Origin: Gammaproteobacteria bacterium | GTDB taxonomy: Bacteria; Pseudomonadota; Gammaproteobacteria; Pseudomonadales; Azotimanducaceae | NCBI GenBank assembly: GCA_028821125.1 | Contig: JAPPHD010000026.1 | Coordinates: forward strand, 1-35,153 | Direction of reading: 5' to 3' | DNA: 35,153 nucleotides | Shown here: piece after piece, positions 6,152 to 15,293 of the stretch | Position numbering within the stretch: the first letter of the stretch is position 1 | Layout of the letters: every line of letters starts with the position of its first letter | The notes under the pieces: generated by a model | The model's database searches: none | The model's input: the letters and a program-made list of their open reading frames with translations, nothing else | Told to the model about the DNA's origin: nothing | Translations under genes and position numbers: made by a program

Positions 6152-7459
6152 TCAGAAGTCCCATCCAAGCTGCGGTCGAGGCATGCAGAGCGCCTCGTCC
6201 AGCCGTTCGAGCAGGTATCCGGAACCGGCGTTCGAAGCCGCGCCGCGAACTCCGCCCGAGACTCGAAAGTCATCCGTAACCGCCAGGCTGGAAGCCGGAG
6301 CGACACCGAACCAGAGCCGGCTGAACGCACCGACCGAAGCATGCAGTGTGGGCAGGCCGGCCCGATGTCCGTGCTCCGCGAACGACCGGGTGCCGATCGA
6401 AATCCAGTAGTCGCCGCCGCAGCCACCCCAGGAGCCATCCGGGAGATAACCGCCAATCGGGTCGGTAAGCGTCAGGTTGAACCGCACCTCATTGCCCGGC
6501 CAGTGCCGCCTTTCCACGCAGGCCGCCACGTCCAGCACTCGCACCTGCCACCAGGCGAGCGCTTGATGGGAGGCCGCGAAATCGGACTTCCTGGTGTTGC
6601 GCCGATTGCGCATCGGCTGGTCGAGAAGGCCTTCCAACTGAATGTCCGGCGGCTCCGGCATCTCGATGAGAGAAACCTGGTCGCCCAGGGATTTCAGGAG
6701 ACCCAGCAGTTCCAGCAACTGGTTTCCGTCTCGATAAGCGAGCATCTCCACACGGTAGGGACCATGCTCCACGTTCCTGGTGTCGAACCAGAGGCAGTGG
6801 GTCAGCGTGCCGTCCGTCTCGTACCCCAGCCCGAAACCACCGGGCCTGAGCCCCAGTTCGGCTTTCATCAACTCCGGTTCGGGCAGCAGGCAACCACCGT
6901 GGCCGCGGCGGCGCGTCATCATGGCGCCATGCACCGCGCGCCAGTCGTCCTTGTTCAGGCGTTTGGGCGGGCGCGACGGGGCATCCACGCGCAGCGTCGC
7001 CGGGTCGAAGCGATGCATGCTTTCGTAGCTGCCCGTTCCGAACCCCAGCCGGTCGTAGAACCCCAGGTCGAACACGCCCAGAACGGCAAGCGGAACGCCT
7101 TCCAGCGCCGCGGCGGCGACCTGCCTTGCGGTTAGCTGCAACGCCAGTCCGAGCCGGCGCGCGATGCGGCTGGTCATTACCGCCGTCACTGCGCAAAAGC
7201 GCAGGTCTTCGCCGATCTCGTCGAGCAACCCCGGCTTGAGCCGCGGATTTCGGCGGGCATTGACGTAGCGCATCACCCCCTGAGACGTATGCGCCATGCA
7301 TTCCGCCTCTCCATCGATGGCTGCCGTCAGGCAACTGCCCGTGTCGGCGAAGTCGGCAACGGCCGCAGCGCCCGCCTCGCTGTCTATCCAGCCGATCTCG
7401 TACCAGATGCGCTGGATTGCCTCGAGGTCGCGCTCGCGTTCGTATGCCCTGATTTCCAT
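6152..7459 (-). CDS. Eis-like GNAT N-acetyltransferase
   Basis: This 435-residue protein resembles the Eis family, acetyl-CoA-dependent N-acetyltransferases known for acetylating aminoglycosides and other amines in mycobacteria. It has an N-terminal GNAT domain (RAYERERDLEAIQRIWYE; acetyl-CoA region ARRLGLALQLTARQ), the LGFYDRLGFGTG segment whose Tyr corresponds to the catalytic Tyr of Eis, a second GNAT-like region, and an SCP2-like C-terminal part. It ends in an aromatic residue (GWDF), as Eis does, where the terminal carboxylate takes part in catalysis. The start is ATG 7459; an upstream in-frame TTG (7495) with GGGCGAG nearby is an alternative. The native substrate is unknown. Confidence 0.75.
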   Translation of the reverse strand: MEIRAYERERDLEAIQRIWYEIGWIDSEAGAAAVADFADTGSCLTAAIDGEAECMAHTSQGVMRYVNARRNPRLKPGLLDEIGEDLRFCAVTAVMTSRIARRLGLALQLTARQVAAAALEGVPLAVLGVFDLGFYDRLGFGTGSYESMHRFDPATLRVDAPSRPPKRLNKDDWRAVHGAMMTRRRGHGGCLLPEPELMKAELGLRPGGFGLGYETDGTLTHCLWFDTRNVEHGPYRVEMLAYRDGNQLLELLGLLKSLGDQVSLIEMPEPPDIQLEGLLDQPMRNRRNTRKSDFAASHQALAWWQVRVLDVAACVERRHWPGNEVRFNLTLTDPIGGYLPDGSWGGCGGDYWISIGTRSFAEHGHRAGLPTLHASVGAFSRLWFGVAPASSLAVTDDFRVSGGVRGAASNAGSGYLLERLDEALCMPRPQLGWDF

Positions 7460-7535
7460 GGCGCGCAGCCTGCTGAGAGACCGCGGTTCTGTCAACTCGC
7501 CCCTCCCCCGTCTCGCAGAGAGCGGCAGACCGCCG

Positions 7536-8573
7536 TCAGAACCTGAAGCCGACCCCCAGGCTGTAGGTCACGTCCGTACGTTCGGCATCCTCGGGCGGCT
7601 TGGTGTCGATGCGGTGATCCACCCTGAAGTGCGTGTTCAACCGGTCGCTGATGGCCAGGCGAACCCCGGTGGAAGCCTCGATGACCTCCCCGCGGTTGCT
7701 GTCGGGAATCACCAGCAGGCTGTGCCGGTGAAAGAACTCGAGCTGCTTGCTCCAGAGGAACCGGTTGTAGTCCAGTTCCCAGCGCCAGGCCGGGTTCTCC
7801 TTGGCCTTGGCGCCGATTTCATCGAAGACGGCGCTGACGCCCGTACCCACGGAAAGCGCACCGAAACTGTCCTGCCAGACCTGGTAGCCGATGCCACCGC
7901 CGAGCGTGATGCGCAGGTCGATGTCTTTCAACTCGTCGCGGTAGTACTCCGCGTTCCCCAGGGCAAACCACCTGTCGGTGAAGAACCGCTTGTAGCCGTA
8001 ATCGAAATCCAGTTGCTCCTTCGAGACCACGCTGTCGGCCTCCTCGCGGCTCACCAGCAGCGTCCAGTCGTGCACGGTCCAGTCGAGCGCCAGGGTCGAT
8101 CGCACCAGCAGGTTCACCGATTCCGTCTCGCTGTTCCCGGTGGAAAGCGCGGCGGCGAGGTCCGCCTGGGCGCTCCAGCCGCTGGCCAGGTCCGCCAGTG
8201 CATCGCCGCGGCGGCTTGCGTTCGAGACCGCGTCAAGGTCGATGGGCTGTGACCCTTGGTCATTGCTCACCAGGCGCTGCGTGCCGTCCTCTGCTGCGAG
8301 CCTGCCGTCCAGGTACCCGCCACCGCGCAATCGGACGTGGAATTGCACCGGGGATGTCACTGATTCGACGGCATCGAGCGCGATGGGTACCCTTCCTGCG
8401 TACTCCGTATCCAACAGCAGGCGCCCCCCCGAGATGCTGTCGACTTCACCGCTGAGGCGATCGCCGTTCTTCAGGACGACGGTACCGGCCTGGGCGCTCG
8501 TGCCGGCGAGCATCAACAGAGCCAGAAGAAGAAATCCGCTGCCGGATGACGCCGGCGCCACGTTCATTGACAC
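7536..8573 (-). CDS. DUF481 outer-membrane beta-barrel protein (YdiY-like)
   Basis: This 345-residue protein has a signal peptide (GFLLLALLMLAGTSAQA), then a small domain with GTVVLKNGDRLSGEV (residues 30-100). A DUF481 region of alternating beta-strands follows (SWxxxxDLAAALSTGNSET, then FDYGYKRFF, FRVDHRIDTKPP). It ends SLGVGFRF, the C-terminal aromatic signature of BAM-inserted barrels. Related E. coli YdiY is induced by acid; the function is unknown. The start is GTG 8573: AGGAG lies 7 nt upstream of it but 13 nt from ATG 8567. The gene lies 136 bp downstream of the DUF815 ATPase gene on the same strand. Confidence 0.82.
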   Translation of the reverse strand: MSMNVAPASSGSGFLLLALLMLAGTSAQAGTVVLKNGDRLSGEVDSISGGRLLLDTEYAGRVPIALDAVESVTSPVQFHVRLRGGGYLDGRLAAEDGTQRLVSNDQGSQPIDLDAVSNASRRGDALADLASGWSAQADLAAALSTGNSETESVNLLVRSTLALDWTVHDWTLLVSREEADSVVSKEQLDFDYGYKRFFTDRWFALGNAEYYRDELKDIDLRITLGGGIGYQVWQDSFGALSVGTGVSAVFDEIGAKAKENPAWRWELDYNRFLWSKQLEFFHRHSLLVIPDSNRGEVIEASTGVRLAISDRLNTHFRVDHRIDTKPPEDAERTDVTYSLGVGFRF

Positions 8574-8709
8574 AGAAGCTCTCCTAAATCGATCGCGGCT
8601 CGGAAACCCGCCAAACAACCGGTTCCGGCGGGACGCGGCTGGCGGCCAGGCGGGTCGAATCAATCACCGGCTCAATCCGCCGGCGCTGCCGCTCATCCGG
8701 GCGTAACGG

Positions 8710-9609
8710 TCAGGTTTCCTGCGAGTCCGCGCGCTGCAACATGGCTTTTCCGACCCAGTGGCGCGCGAAATGTTCCGCCGTCCGGCCGCTGCGCACGCCC
8801 CGCCCGAGCGCCCAACTGAGCGACTCCTTCTCAAGTTCTTCGTTCCAGGTGCAGGAAAGGGCATTGCGCCGGGCGAGCGTCTCCACCCAGTAGCGGGCCA
8901 CCACGAGGTACTCGGACTGCTTGAAAGGATAGAACGACAGGCACAACCCGAACCGGTCGGACAGGGAAATCTTCTCCTCCACCGCTTCAGACTGGTGAAG
9001 TTCGCCATCGACGAAAGCCGCGCCGGTGTTTTCGGACATGTATTCGGGCAACAGATGCCGGCGATTGGAGGTGGCATAAACCAGCGTGTTGCCGGACGAC
9101 CTGAATATCGAGCCCTCCAGGGCGCTCTTGAGCGTCTTGTAGGAGTAGTCGTCGTCCCCGAATGACAGGTCATCGCAGAACAGCAGGTATCGATACGGCT
9201 GCTCGCGCAGCATGCGTACGATGTCGGGCAGCATCGCGAGATGGGTTTTGCTCACCTCCACCAGGCGCAGCCCGTCTTCGGCGTACCTGTTCAGAAGACC
9301 GTGCACCAGCGATGACTTGCCGGTACCGCGGGCGCCCCACAGCAACACGTTGTTGGCCGGATACCCCGAGAGGAATTGGCGGGTGTTGTCCTCCAGCAGC
9401 GCTTTCTGCCGGTCGATCTGCAACAGGTCGTCGAGGCCGATGTCGTCGCGCTCCGGGTGGGCGACGAAGCCCTTGACCGGATCGTCGCCGCGCCAGACGG
9501 CTGCCTGTTCGACGCGCCAGTCGATATCCTTCGCCTCCGGCACGATCCGCAAGAGGCGGGTGGCCAGGGTATGGGCAATGTCGAGCAGCGCTTTCCGGGT
9601 GTCGTTCAC
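8710..9609 (-). CDS. DUF815-family AAA+ ATPase
   Basis: This 299-residue cytoplasmic P-loop ATPase has Walker A GARGTGKSS in NNVLLWGARGTGKSSLVHGL and Walker B-like YRYLLFCDDLSF. It also has a sensor/arginine-finger region with ATSNRRHLLPEYMSEN and SDRFGLCLSFYPF. This arrangement is diagnostic for DUF815, a widely conserved, poorly understood AAA+ family. The start is GTG 9609, with GGAAAGG just upstream. The gene is divergent from the GH3 gene. TAGAAT at 9675-9670 on the minus strand could be its -10. Confidence 0.85.
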   Translation of the reverse strand: MNDTRKALLDIAHTLATRLLRIVPEAKDIDWRVEQAAVWRGDDPVKGFVAHPERDDIGLDDLLQIDRQKALLEDNTRQFLSGYPANNVLLWGARGTGKSSLVHGLLNRYAEDGLRLVEVSKTHLAMLPDIVRMLREQPYRYLLFCDDLSFGDDDYSYKTLKSALEGSIFRSSGNTLVYATSNRRHLLPEYMSENTGAAFVDGELHQSEAVEEKISLSDRFGLCLSFYPFKQSEYLVVARYWVETLARRNALSCTWNEELEKESLSWALGRGVRSGRTAEHFARHWVGKAMLQRADSQET

Positions 9610-9734
9610 AGCCTTTCCGCTTTGATGGCCGATTCGCAACCCGCGGGCACCGGGCTGCAATGGGCGCGTATTCTAACCCGCCCGGTGCACTATGCTCTCC
9701 GGGGGGCAAGACTGACCGAACAGGCCGGAATACG

Positions 9735-12206
9735 ATGGTGAGCACGCTGCAAGGCATGAAATCGAAGCGGGACCAGGCACGCGCACTGGTGGCGCAAATG
9801 ACCCTGGATGAGAAGGCGGCGTTCTGCTCGGGCAGGAGCTTCTGGCGCCTCGAGGCATGCGAGCGCCTGGGCCTGCCCTCCATCATGCTTACCGACGGCC
9901 CTCACGGCCTGCGCAAACAGGCCGGCAGCAGCGACCATGCCGGCATCGCGGCGAGCGTTCCAGCCACCTGCTTCCCCACCGCCAGCGCGCTGGCCTGCTC
10001 CTGGGATTTAGAGCTGCTCGAGGAGCTCGGCAGGGCCCTCGGCGAGCAGTGCGCCGCCGAAGACGTCACCCTGCTGCTCGGTCCGGGGATGAACATCAAG
10101 CGCCACCCATTGTGCGGCCGCAATTTCGAGTATTTCTCCGAAGATCCCCTGCTTTCCGGCGAGATGGCCGCCGCCCTGGTCACGGGCATTCAGTCGCAGG
10201 GGGTGGGCGCCTGTCTCAAGCACTTCGCCGCCAACAACCAGGAGCGTGGCAGGATGTTCGTCGACACCGTCGTCGATGAGCGCACGCTGCGGGAAATCTA
10301 CCTGCGCGGCTTCGAGATCGCCGTCAGGCGGGCACAACCCTGGGCGGTAATGTGCGCCTACAACCGGCTGAACGGCGTCTACTGCAGCGAGCACGACTGG
10401 CTGTTGAACCGGGTGCTTCGGGATGAGTGGGGGTTCGAGGGGCTGGTAGTCACGGACTGGGGCGCCGCCAATGACCGGGTTTGCGGCCTGCTGGCCGGGC
10501 TGGACCTCGAGATGCCCGGTAGCGGGGGCATTAACGACCGGCGGGTTGCCGATGCGGTACGTGCCGGCGACCTCGCCGAAGCGGACCTCGACCGGTGCCT
10601 CACTCGCAATGTCAGCCTCTCCCTGCTCGGTGCCGAACTCGTCGAACGTAAACCCGCCGTCGCCATTGACCAGTCTGAACACCACGCCCTCGCACAACGG
10701 GCTGCGGCCGCCTCCTGTGTGCTGCTCAAGAACGAGAATGCCCTGTTGCCACTTAATGCGGAATCCTCCCTGGCCGTTATCGGGGCTTTTGCCGTGCAGC
10801 CGAGATACCAGGGAGCCGGCAGTTCACACGTAAACCCGACGCGGCTCGACTGCGCCCTGGATGCGATCCGCGAACTCGCGGGCGCCTCTCCTTCAATAAC
10901 CTACGCGGCCGGGTACGATCCCGAGCACAGCGAACCCGATAGCGAACTCATCGACCAGGCCGTTGCCGCCGCCGGCGGGGCGGAGGCGGTGCTGTTGTTC
11001 GCCGGCCTGCCCGGCATCTACGAATCGGAAGGATACGACAGGGAACACATGCGGCTGCCAGACCAGCACAACCGGCTGATCGAAGCGGTGTGCCGGGCCA
11101 ACCCCCGTACCGTGGTCGTCCTGTCTAACGGCGCCCCCGTGGAAATGCCCTGGGTCGAAGCTGCCGGGGCGATCCTGGCCACCCACCTGGCGGGACAGGC
11201 CGGAGGCCGGGCAATTGCCGACCTCCTCTTCGGGCATCGCAACCCGTGCGGCAAGCTGGCCGAAACCTACCCCGCCCGCCTGGCCGACATCGCCTGCGAC
11301 CCCTGGTTTCCGGGGGAAGGCCGCCAGGTGCAGTACCGGGAGGGTTCCTATGTCGGCTATCGCTATTTCGACAGCGCGGGGGTGGAACCCCTTTTCCCGT
11401 TCGGGCACGGGCTGAGCTATACAACGTTCGCCTATCTCAAGCTGGAGCTTTCCTCGACGACGGTAAACCCGGGCGATCGGATACTTGCCACCGTCGAGAT
11501 CGCCAACACCGGCCAGGCGGCGGGCGCAGAGATCGTGCAACTCTATGTCAGTGCCGCGAATGGCAACGCCTACCGGCCGGAACAGGAGTTGAAAGCCTTT
11601 GCCAGAGTTTCAATGGCTCCTGCCGAGACCCACACGCTGACCCTGACAATCGATGAGACGGCGTTTGCCGTTTGGGACACGGGGGTTGGAGACTGGGTCA
11701 TCGAAGGCGGCGAATTCGAGGTGCGGGTTGGCGCATCGAGCAGGGACATACGTCTTTGCGCAACATTGACCGTAGCCTCAGGCAGCTTCATCAGCGATGC
11801 CGGGCGACGACCGGGTCCGGAAATCGACGGCGACGGCCGCCTTGCCGTTACGGACGACCTGTTCGCCGCCATGCTTGGCAAAAGCATCCCGGCGGCAGAG
11901 CCCGGCAGGCCCTTTCACATGAACTCGTCTCTCGGCGAAATCGCACAGACGCGGCTCGGCTCCAGGCTCAGGGCGAGCACCCTAGGCGCATTCCGCCGAA
12001 ACCTGGGTGGAGACGGCGGTGATGCGACCGCCGACCGGATGATGTCGGAAATGGTCAACGACTTGCCGCTCAGAGCGCTGACCAATCTTTCCGGCGGCAA
12101 ACCGGGAATTCGGGCCATGCACATCCTCATCGCCGTTCTCAACAGGCGATTTTTCGAAGCGTTGCGGCTGGTGCTGGGCGGGCGGTTACCGGTCGCGGGC
12201 CCGTAG
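9735..12206 (+). CDS. Glycoside hydrolase family 3 beta-glucosidase
   Basis: This 823-residue GH3 enzyme should hydrolyse terminal beta-linked glucose or related sugars. The TIM-barrel domain holds LTDGPHGLRK, LLGPGMNIKRHPLCGRNFEY, KHFAANNQERGR and the nucleophile Asp241 in VVTDWGAAND. The second (alpha/beta) domain has GYDREHMRLP, where the acid/base Glu is usually found nearby. A fibronectin-III-like domain follows PFGHGLSYTTF. A C-terminal extension (about residues 700-823, with FHMNSSLGEIAQTRLG and LPLRALTNLSGGK) is shared by many intracellular GH3 enzymes. There is no signal peptide, so it is probably cytoplasmic. ATG 9735 was chosen because homology begins about 20 residues later. It overlaps the convergent membrane-protein gene by 21 bp. 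Confidence 0.93.
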   Translation: MVSTLQGMKSKRDQARALVAQMTLDEKAAFCSGRSFWRLEACERLGLPSIMLTDGPHGLRKQAGSSDHAGIAASVPATCFPTASALACSWDLELLEELGRALGEQCAAEDVTLLLGPGMNIKRHPLCGRNFEYFSEDPLLSGEMAAALVTGIQSQGVGACLKHFAANNQERGRMFVDTVVDERTLREIYLRGFEIAVRRAQPWAVMCAYNRLNGVYCSEHDWLLNRVLRDEWGFEGLVVTDWGAANDRVCGLLAGLDLEMPGSGGINDRRVADAVRAGDLAEADLDRCLTRNVSLSLLGAELVERKPAVAIDQSEHHALAQRAAAASCVLLKNENALLPLNAESSLAVIGAFAVQPRYQGAGSSHVNPTRLDCALDAIRELAGASPSITYAAGYDPEHSEPDSELIDQAVAAAGGAEAVLLFAGLPGIYESEGYDREHMRLPDQHNRLIEAVCRANPRTVVVLSNGAPVEMPWVEAAGAILATHLAGQAGGRAIADLLFGHRNPCGKLAETYPARLADIACDPWFPGEGRQVQYREGSYVGYRYFDSAGVEPLFPFGHGLSYTTFAYLKLELSSTTVNPGDRILATVEIANTGQAAGAEIVQLYVSAANGNAYRPEQELKAFARVSMAPAETHTLTLTIDETAFAVWDTGVGDWVIEGGEFEVRVGASSRDIRLCATLTVASGSFISDAGRRPGPEIDGDGRLAVTDDLFAAMLGKSIPAAEPGRPFHMNSSLGEIAQTRLGSRLRASTLGAFRRNLGGDGGDATADRMMSEMVNDLPLRALTNLSGGKPGIRAMHILIAVLNRRFFEALRLVLGGRLPVAGP

Positions 12207-12566
12207 AGTCACCACGTTGTCGGCAACCCGCTCATAGACCCTGCGCGGCAACCCGGGACCGTCGACACCGATCTTTCCCGGGCTGAAGTAGCGCAGTTCG
12301 TATCGCCGCTGGCCTGCCGCCTTGTCGGATGTAAGCAGCAGGTCGTTGCCTTCGAGCAGCCAGCGCCCCGATTCTTCCCGCGCGCCGTCGCTGAGCCGGT
12401 AACGGCCGCCGTTCAACTCCCCTTCCAGCGCCAAGTCTCCATCTTCGCAACGCCAGCGCCCCGGCAGATTCAGCTTCGTTAGCCACACCAGGCGATTTCG
12501 CCGGGCGCCGCGAATCCAGACCACGGCGATGGCGACTACCACAACGACGATCAGCATCGACGCCAA
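12186..12566 (-). CDS. Small single-pass membrane protein, unknown function
   Basis: This 126-residue protein has one N-terminal transmembrane helix (LIVVVVVAIAVVWI), a basic flank (RGARRNR) and a soluble domain of short beta-strands (GRWRCEDGDLALEGELNGGR, RWLLEGNDLLLTS). The start is TTG 12566, because GAGGGG ends 6 nt upstream; the ATG three codons in would be too far from it. It begins 10 bp after the DUF503 gene and is probably co-transcribed. Its 3' end overlaps the end of the GH3 gene. I do not recognise the family. Confidence 0.7.
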   Translation of the reverse strand: MASMLIVVVVVAIAVVWIRGARRNRLVWLTKLNLPGRWRCEDGDLALEGELNGGRYRLSDGAREESGRWLLEGNDLLLTSDKAAGQRRYELRYFSPGKIGVDGPGLPRRVYERVADNVVTLRARDR

Positions 12567-12576
12567 GAATCACCCC

Positions 12577-12864
12577 TCAACGCAGCCATTCCCGCTGTAC
12601 GCCCACAAGCTCCGCATCCACCGAGAACTGCACCGTGCGTTCCACCTCGGCGAGTATCCGCTCCACCACCACCGCATCCGCCGCGGCCGCGATCACCGAC
12701 CACTCGGAGCGCTGATGCGAGTCCTGATGCCCGCTCTCGCAAACCGCCACGTTGACAGACCGCCCGACCCGGTCGCGAAGGCCCTTGAGGCGCCGTCGCT
12801 TTTCCTTCAACGACCGGCAACCGTTGAAATAGAGTTCGAGTTGCAGCAGGCAGGATCTCAGCAT
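12577..12864 (-). CDS. DUF503 family protein (YlxP-like)
   Basis: This 95-residue protein matches the small DUF503 family: LQLELYFNGCRSLKEKRRRL, a basic helix, then NVAVCESGHQDSHQRSEWSV and a helix-strand end (VERILAEVERTVQFSVDAEL). Members are about 90-100 residues, and in Firmicutes the gene lies near rbfA; the biochemical role is unknown. The start is ATG 12864, which matches the family's N-terminus. Upstream in-frame sequence is Arg/Pro-rich and unlike protein. It leads a two-gene unit with the membrane protein. Confidence 0.82.
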   Translation of the reverse strand: MLRSCLLQLELYFNGCRSLKEKRRRLKGLRDRVGRSVNVAVCESGHQDSHQRSEWSVIAAAADAVVVERILAEVERTVQFSVDAELVGVQREWLR

Positions 12865-12994
12865 CAGGTCGGGCCGCCGGGCTTGTCGATGGAATGGAAG
12901 GCCCTGTCCCGGCCGTGCCGGTCGCGGCGACGCTCGCACACCGTACCGAGCCGACGCGTACACAATATCATCATGCGGCCCTCCGCCGCGCAGT

Positions 12995-13024
12995 TTGCCA
13001 TAGCACCCCGCATAAGCGTACATT
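12995..13024 (+). promoter_or_regulatory. Candidate promoter of the lipoprotein gene
   Basis: TTGCCA (12995-13000) and TACATT (13019-13024) are separated by 18 bp and lie about 80 bp before the lipoprotein ATG. This is a moderate match, supported by position only. Confidence 0.35.
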
Positions 13025-13103
13025 CCGGCCATCGGTCAGGGAACGCAAGGGCTCGAATGCCTGTCTAACGATTCATTCCCGTACAGACGTGAACAGCCAC
13101 CTC

Positions 13104-13559
13104 ATGAAACGATCGATCGCCCTCTGCTTCCTGGTCCCCGGCCTGCTGAGCGCCTGTGCCGCCCAGCCCGAGGCCGGCCAGGAGGAGGAACAGCCCCTGA
13201 CCGTCGAGGAAATCCTCGCAAGCGCCCCGCAACCGGAAGACTACTCAGACCCCGTAACCTGTCTGCACCGGTATGCGTACCAGAACGTCGACGTGATCAA
13301 CCGGGAGCTGCTGGTGTTCCACGGCCGCGGCGGCAAGGCCTGGTTGAACCGGTTGCGCAACAAATGCATTGGGCTGCGCCGTGAAGACACCCTGGCGTTT
13401 GACATGCGCGACAGCCGCCTGTGCGATCTCGACAGTTTCAGCAGCGTAGACACCTTCGGCGGGCCCATGGAACGCACCAGCGCCCGGTGCAGCCTGGGCA
13501 AGTTCGAGCCCATTTCCCCCGAACAGGCCAAGCTGCTCAAGGAAGGGCTGTCTCCATAG
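13104..13559 (+). CDS. Lipoprotein, DUF6491-like
   Basis: This 151-residue protein opens with a lipoprotein signal (MKRSIALCFLVPGLLSAC). The lipobox is LSAC, so it should be lipidated and anchored in the envelope. The mature part has a Glu/Gln-rich linker, then CLHRYAYQNVDVINRELLVF, RLRNKCIGLR, and Cys-containing strands ending CSLGKFEPISPEQAKLLKEG. The RNKCxGL and SRxCxLD pattern resembles small proteobacterial DUF6491 proteins of unknown function. It is convergent with mmsA, 34 bp away. Confidence 0.75.
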   Translation: MKRSIALCFLVPGLLSACAAQPEAGQEEEQPLTVEEILASAPQPEDYSDPVTCLHRYAYQNVDVINRELLVFHGRGGKAWLNRLRNKCIGLRREDTLAFDMRDSRLCDLDSFSSVDTFGGPMERTSARCSLGKFEPISPEQAKLLKEGLSP

Positions 13560-13593
13560 CCGGTTGCCCGGCCTGGTGCTGGGCCGTTTGCCG

Positions 13594-15087
<1,494 letters not shown>

Positions 15088-15293
15088 CGATTCGTCCTCC
15101 GAATGGGCAATTTGAAAAACACGGCAGCCTGAACGACTCGGTGGGAGAAATCAACAAAGGCGCAGACAGGTCCCGCTAAACGCCGATTCCGCCTCGATCT
15201 GATGCGTACGTTCCCACAGGAGACGCGGGCAAGATTCAGGTCGTCATCAAGTTCTCGTCCGGCGCTTCCCCGAACCCGATCGCAAAAAAGCAA

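Noticed and set aside
9660-9734. N-terminal extension of the GH3 enzyme from 9660
   Set aside because: The 25 extra residues lie in the divergent promoter region and do not resemble GH3 sequence or a signal peptide.
13560-13593. Possible bidirectional terminator between the lipoprotein gene and mmsA
   Set aside because: A CGGCC/GGCCG stem exists, but the T-tract is only three bases and the loop is long.
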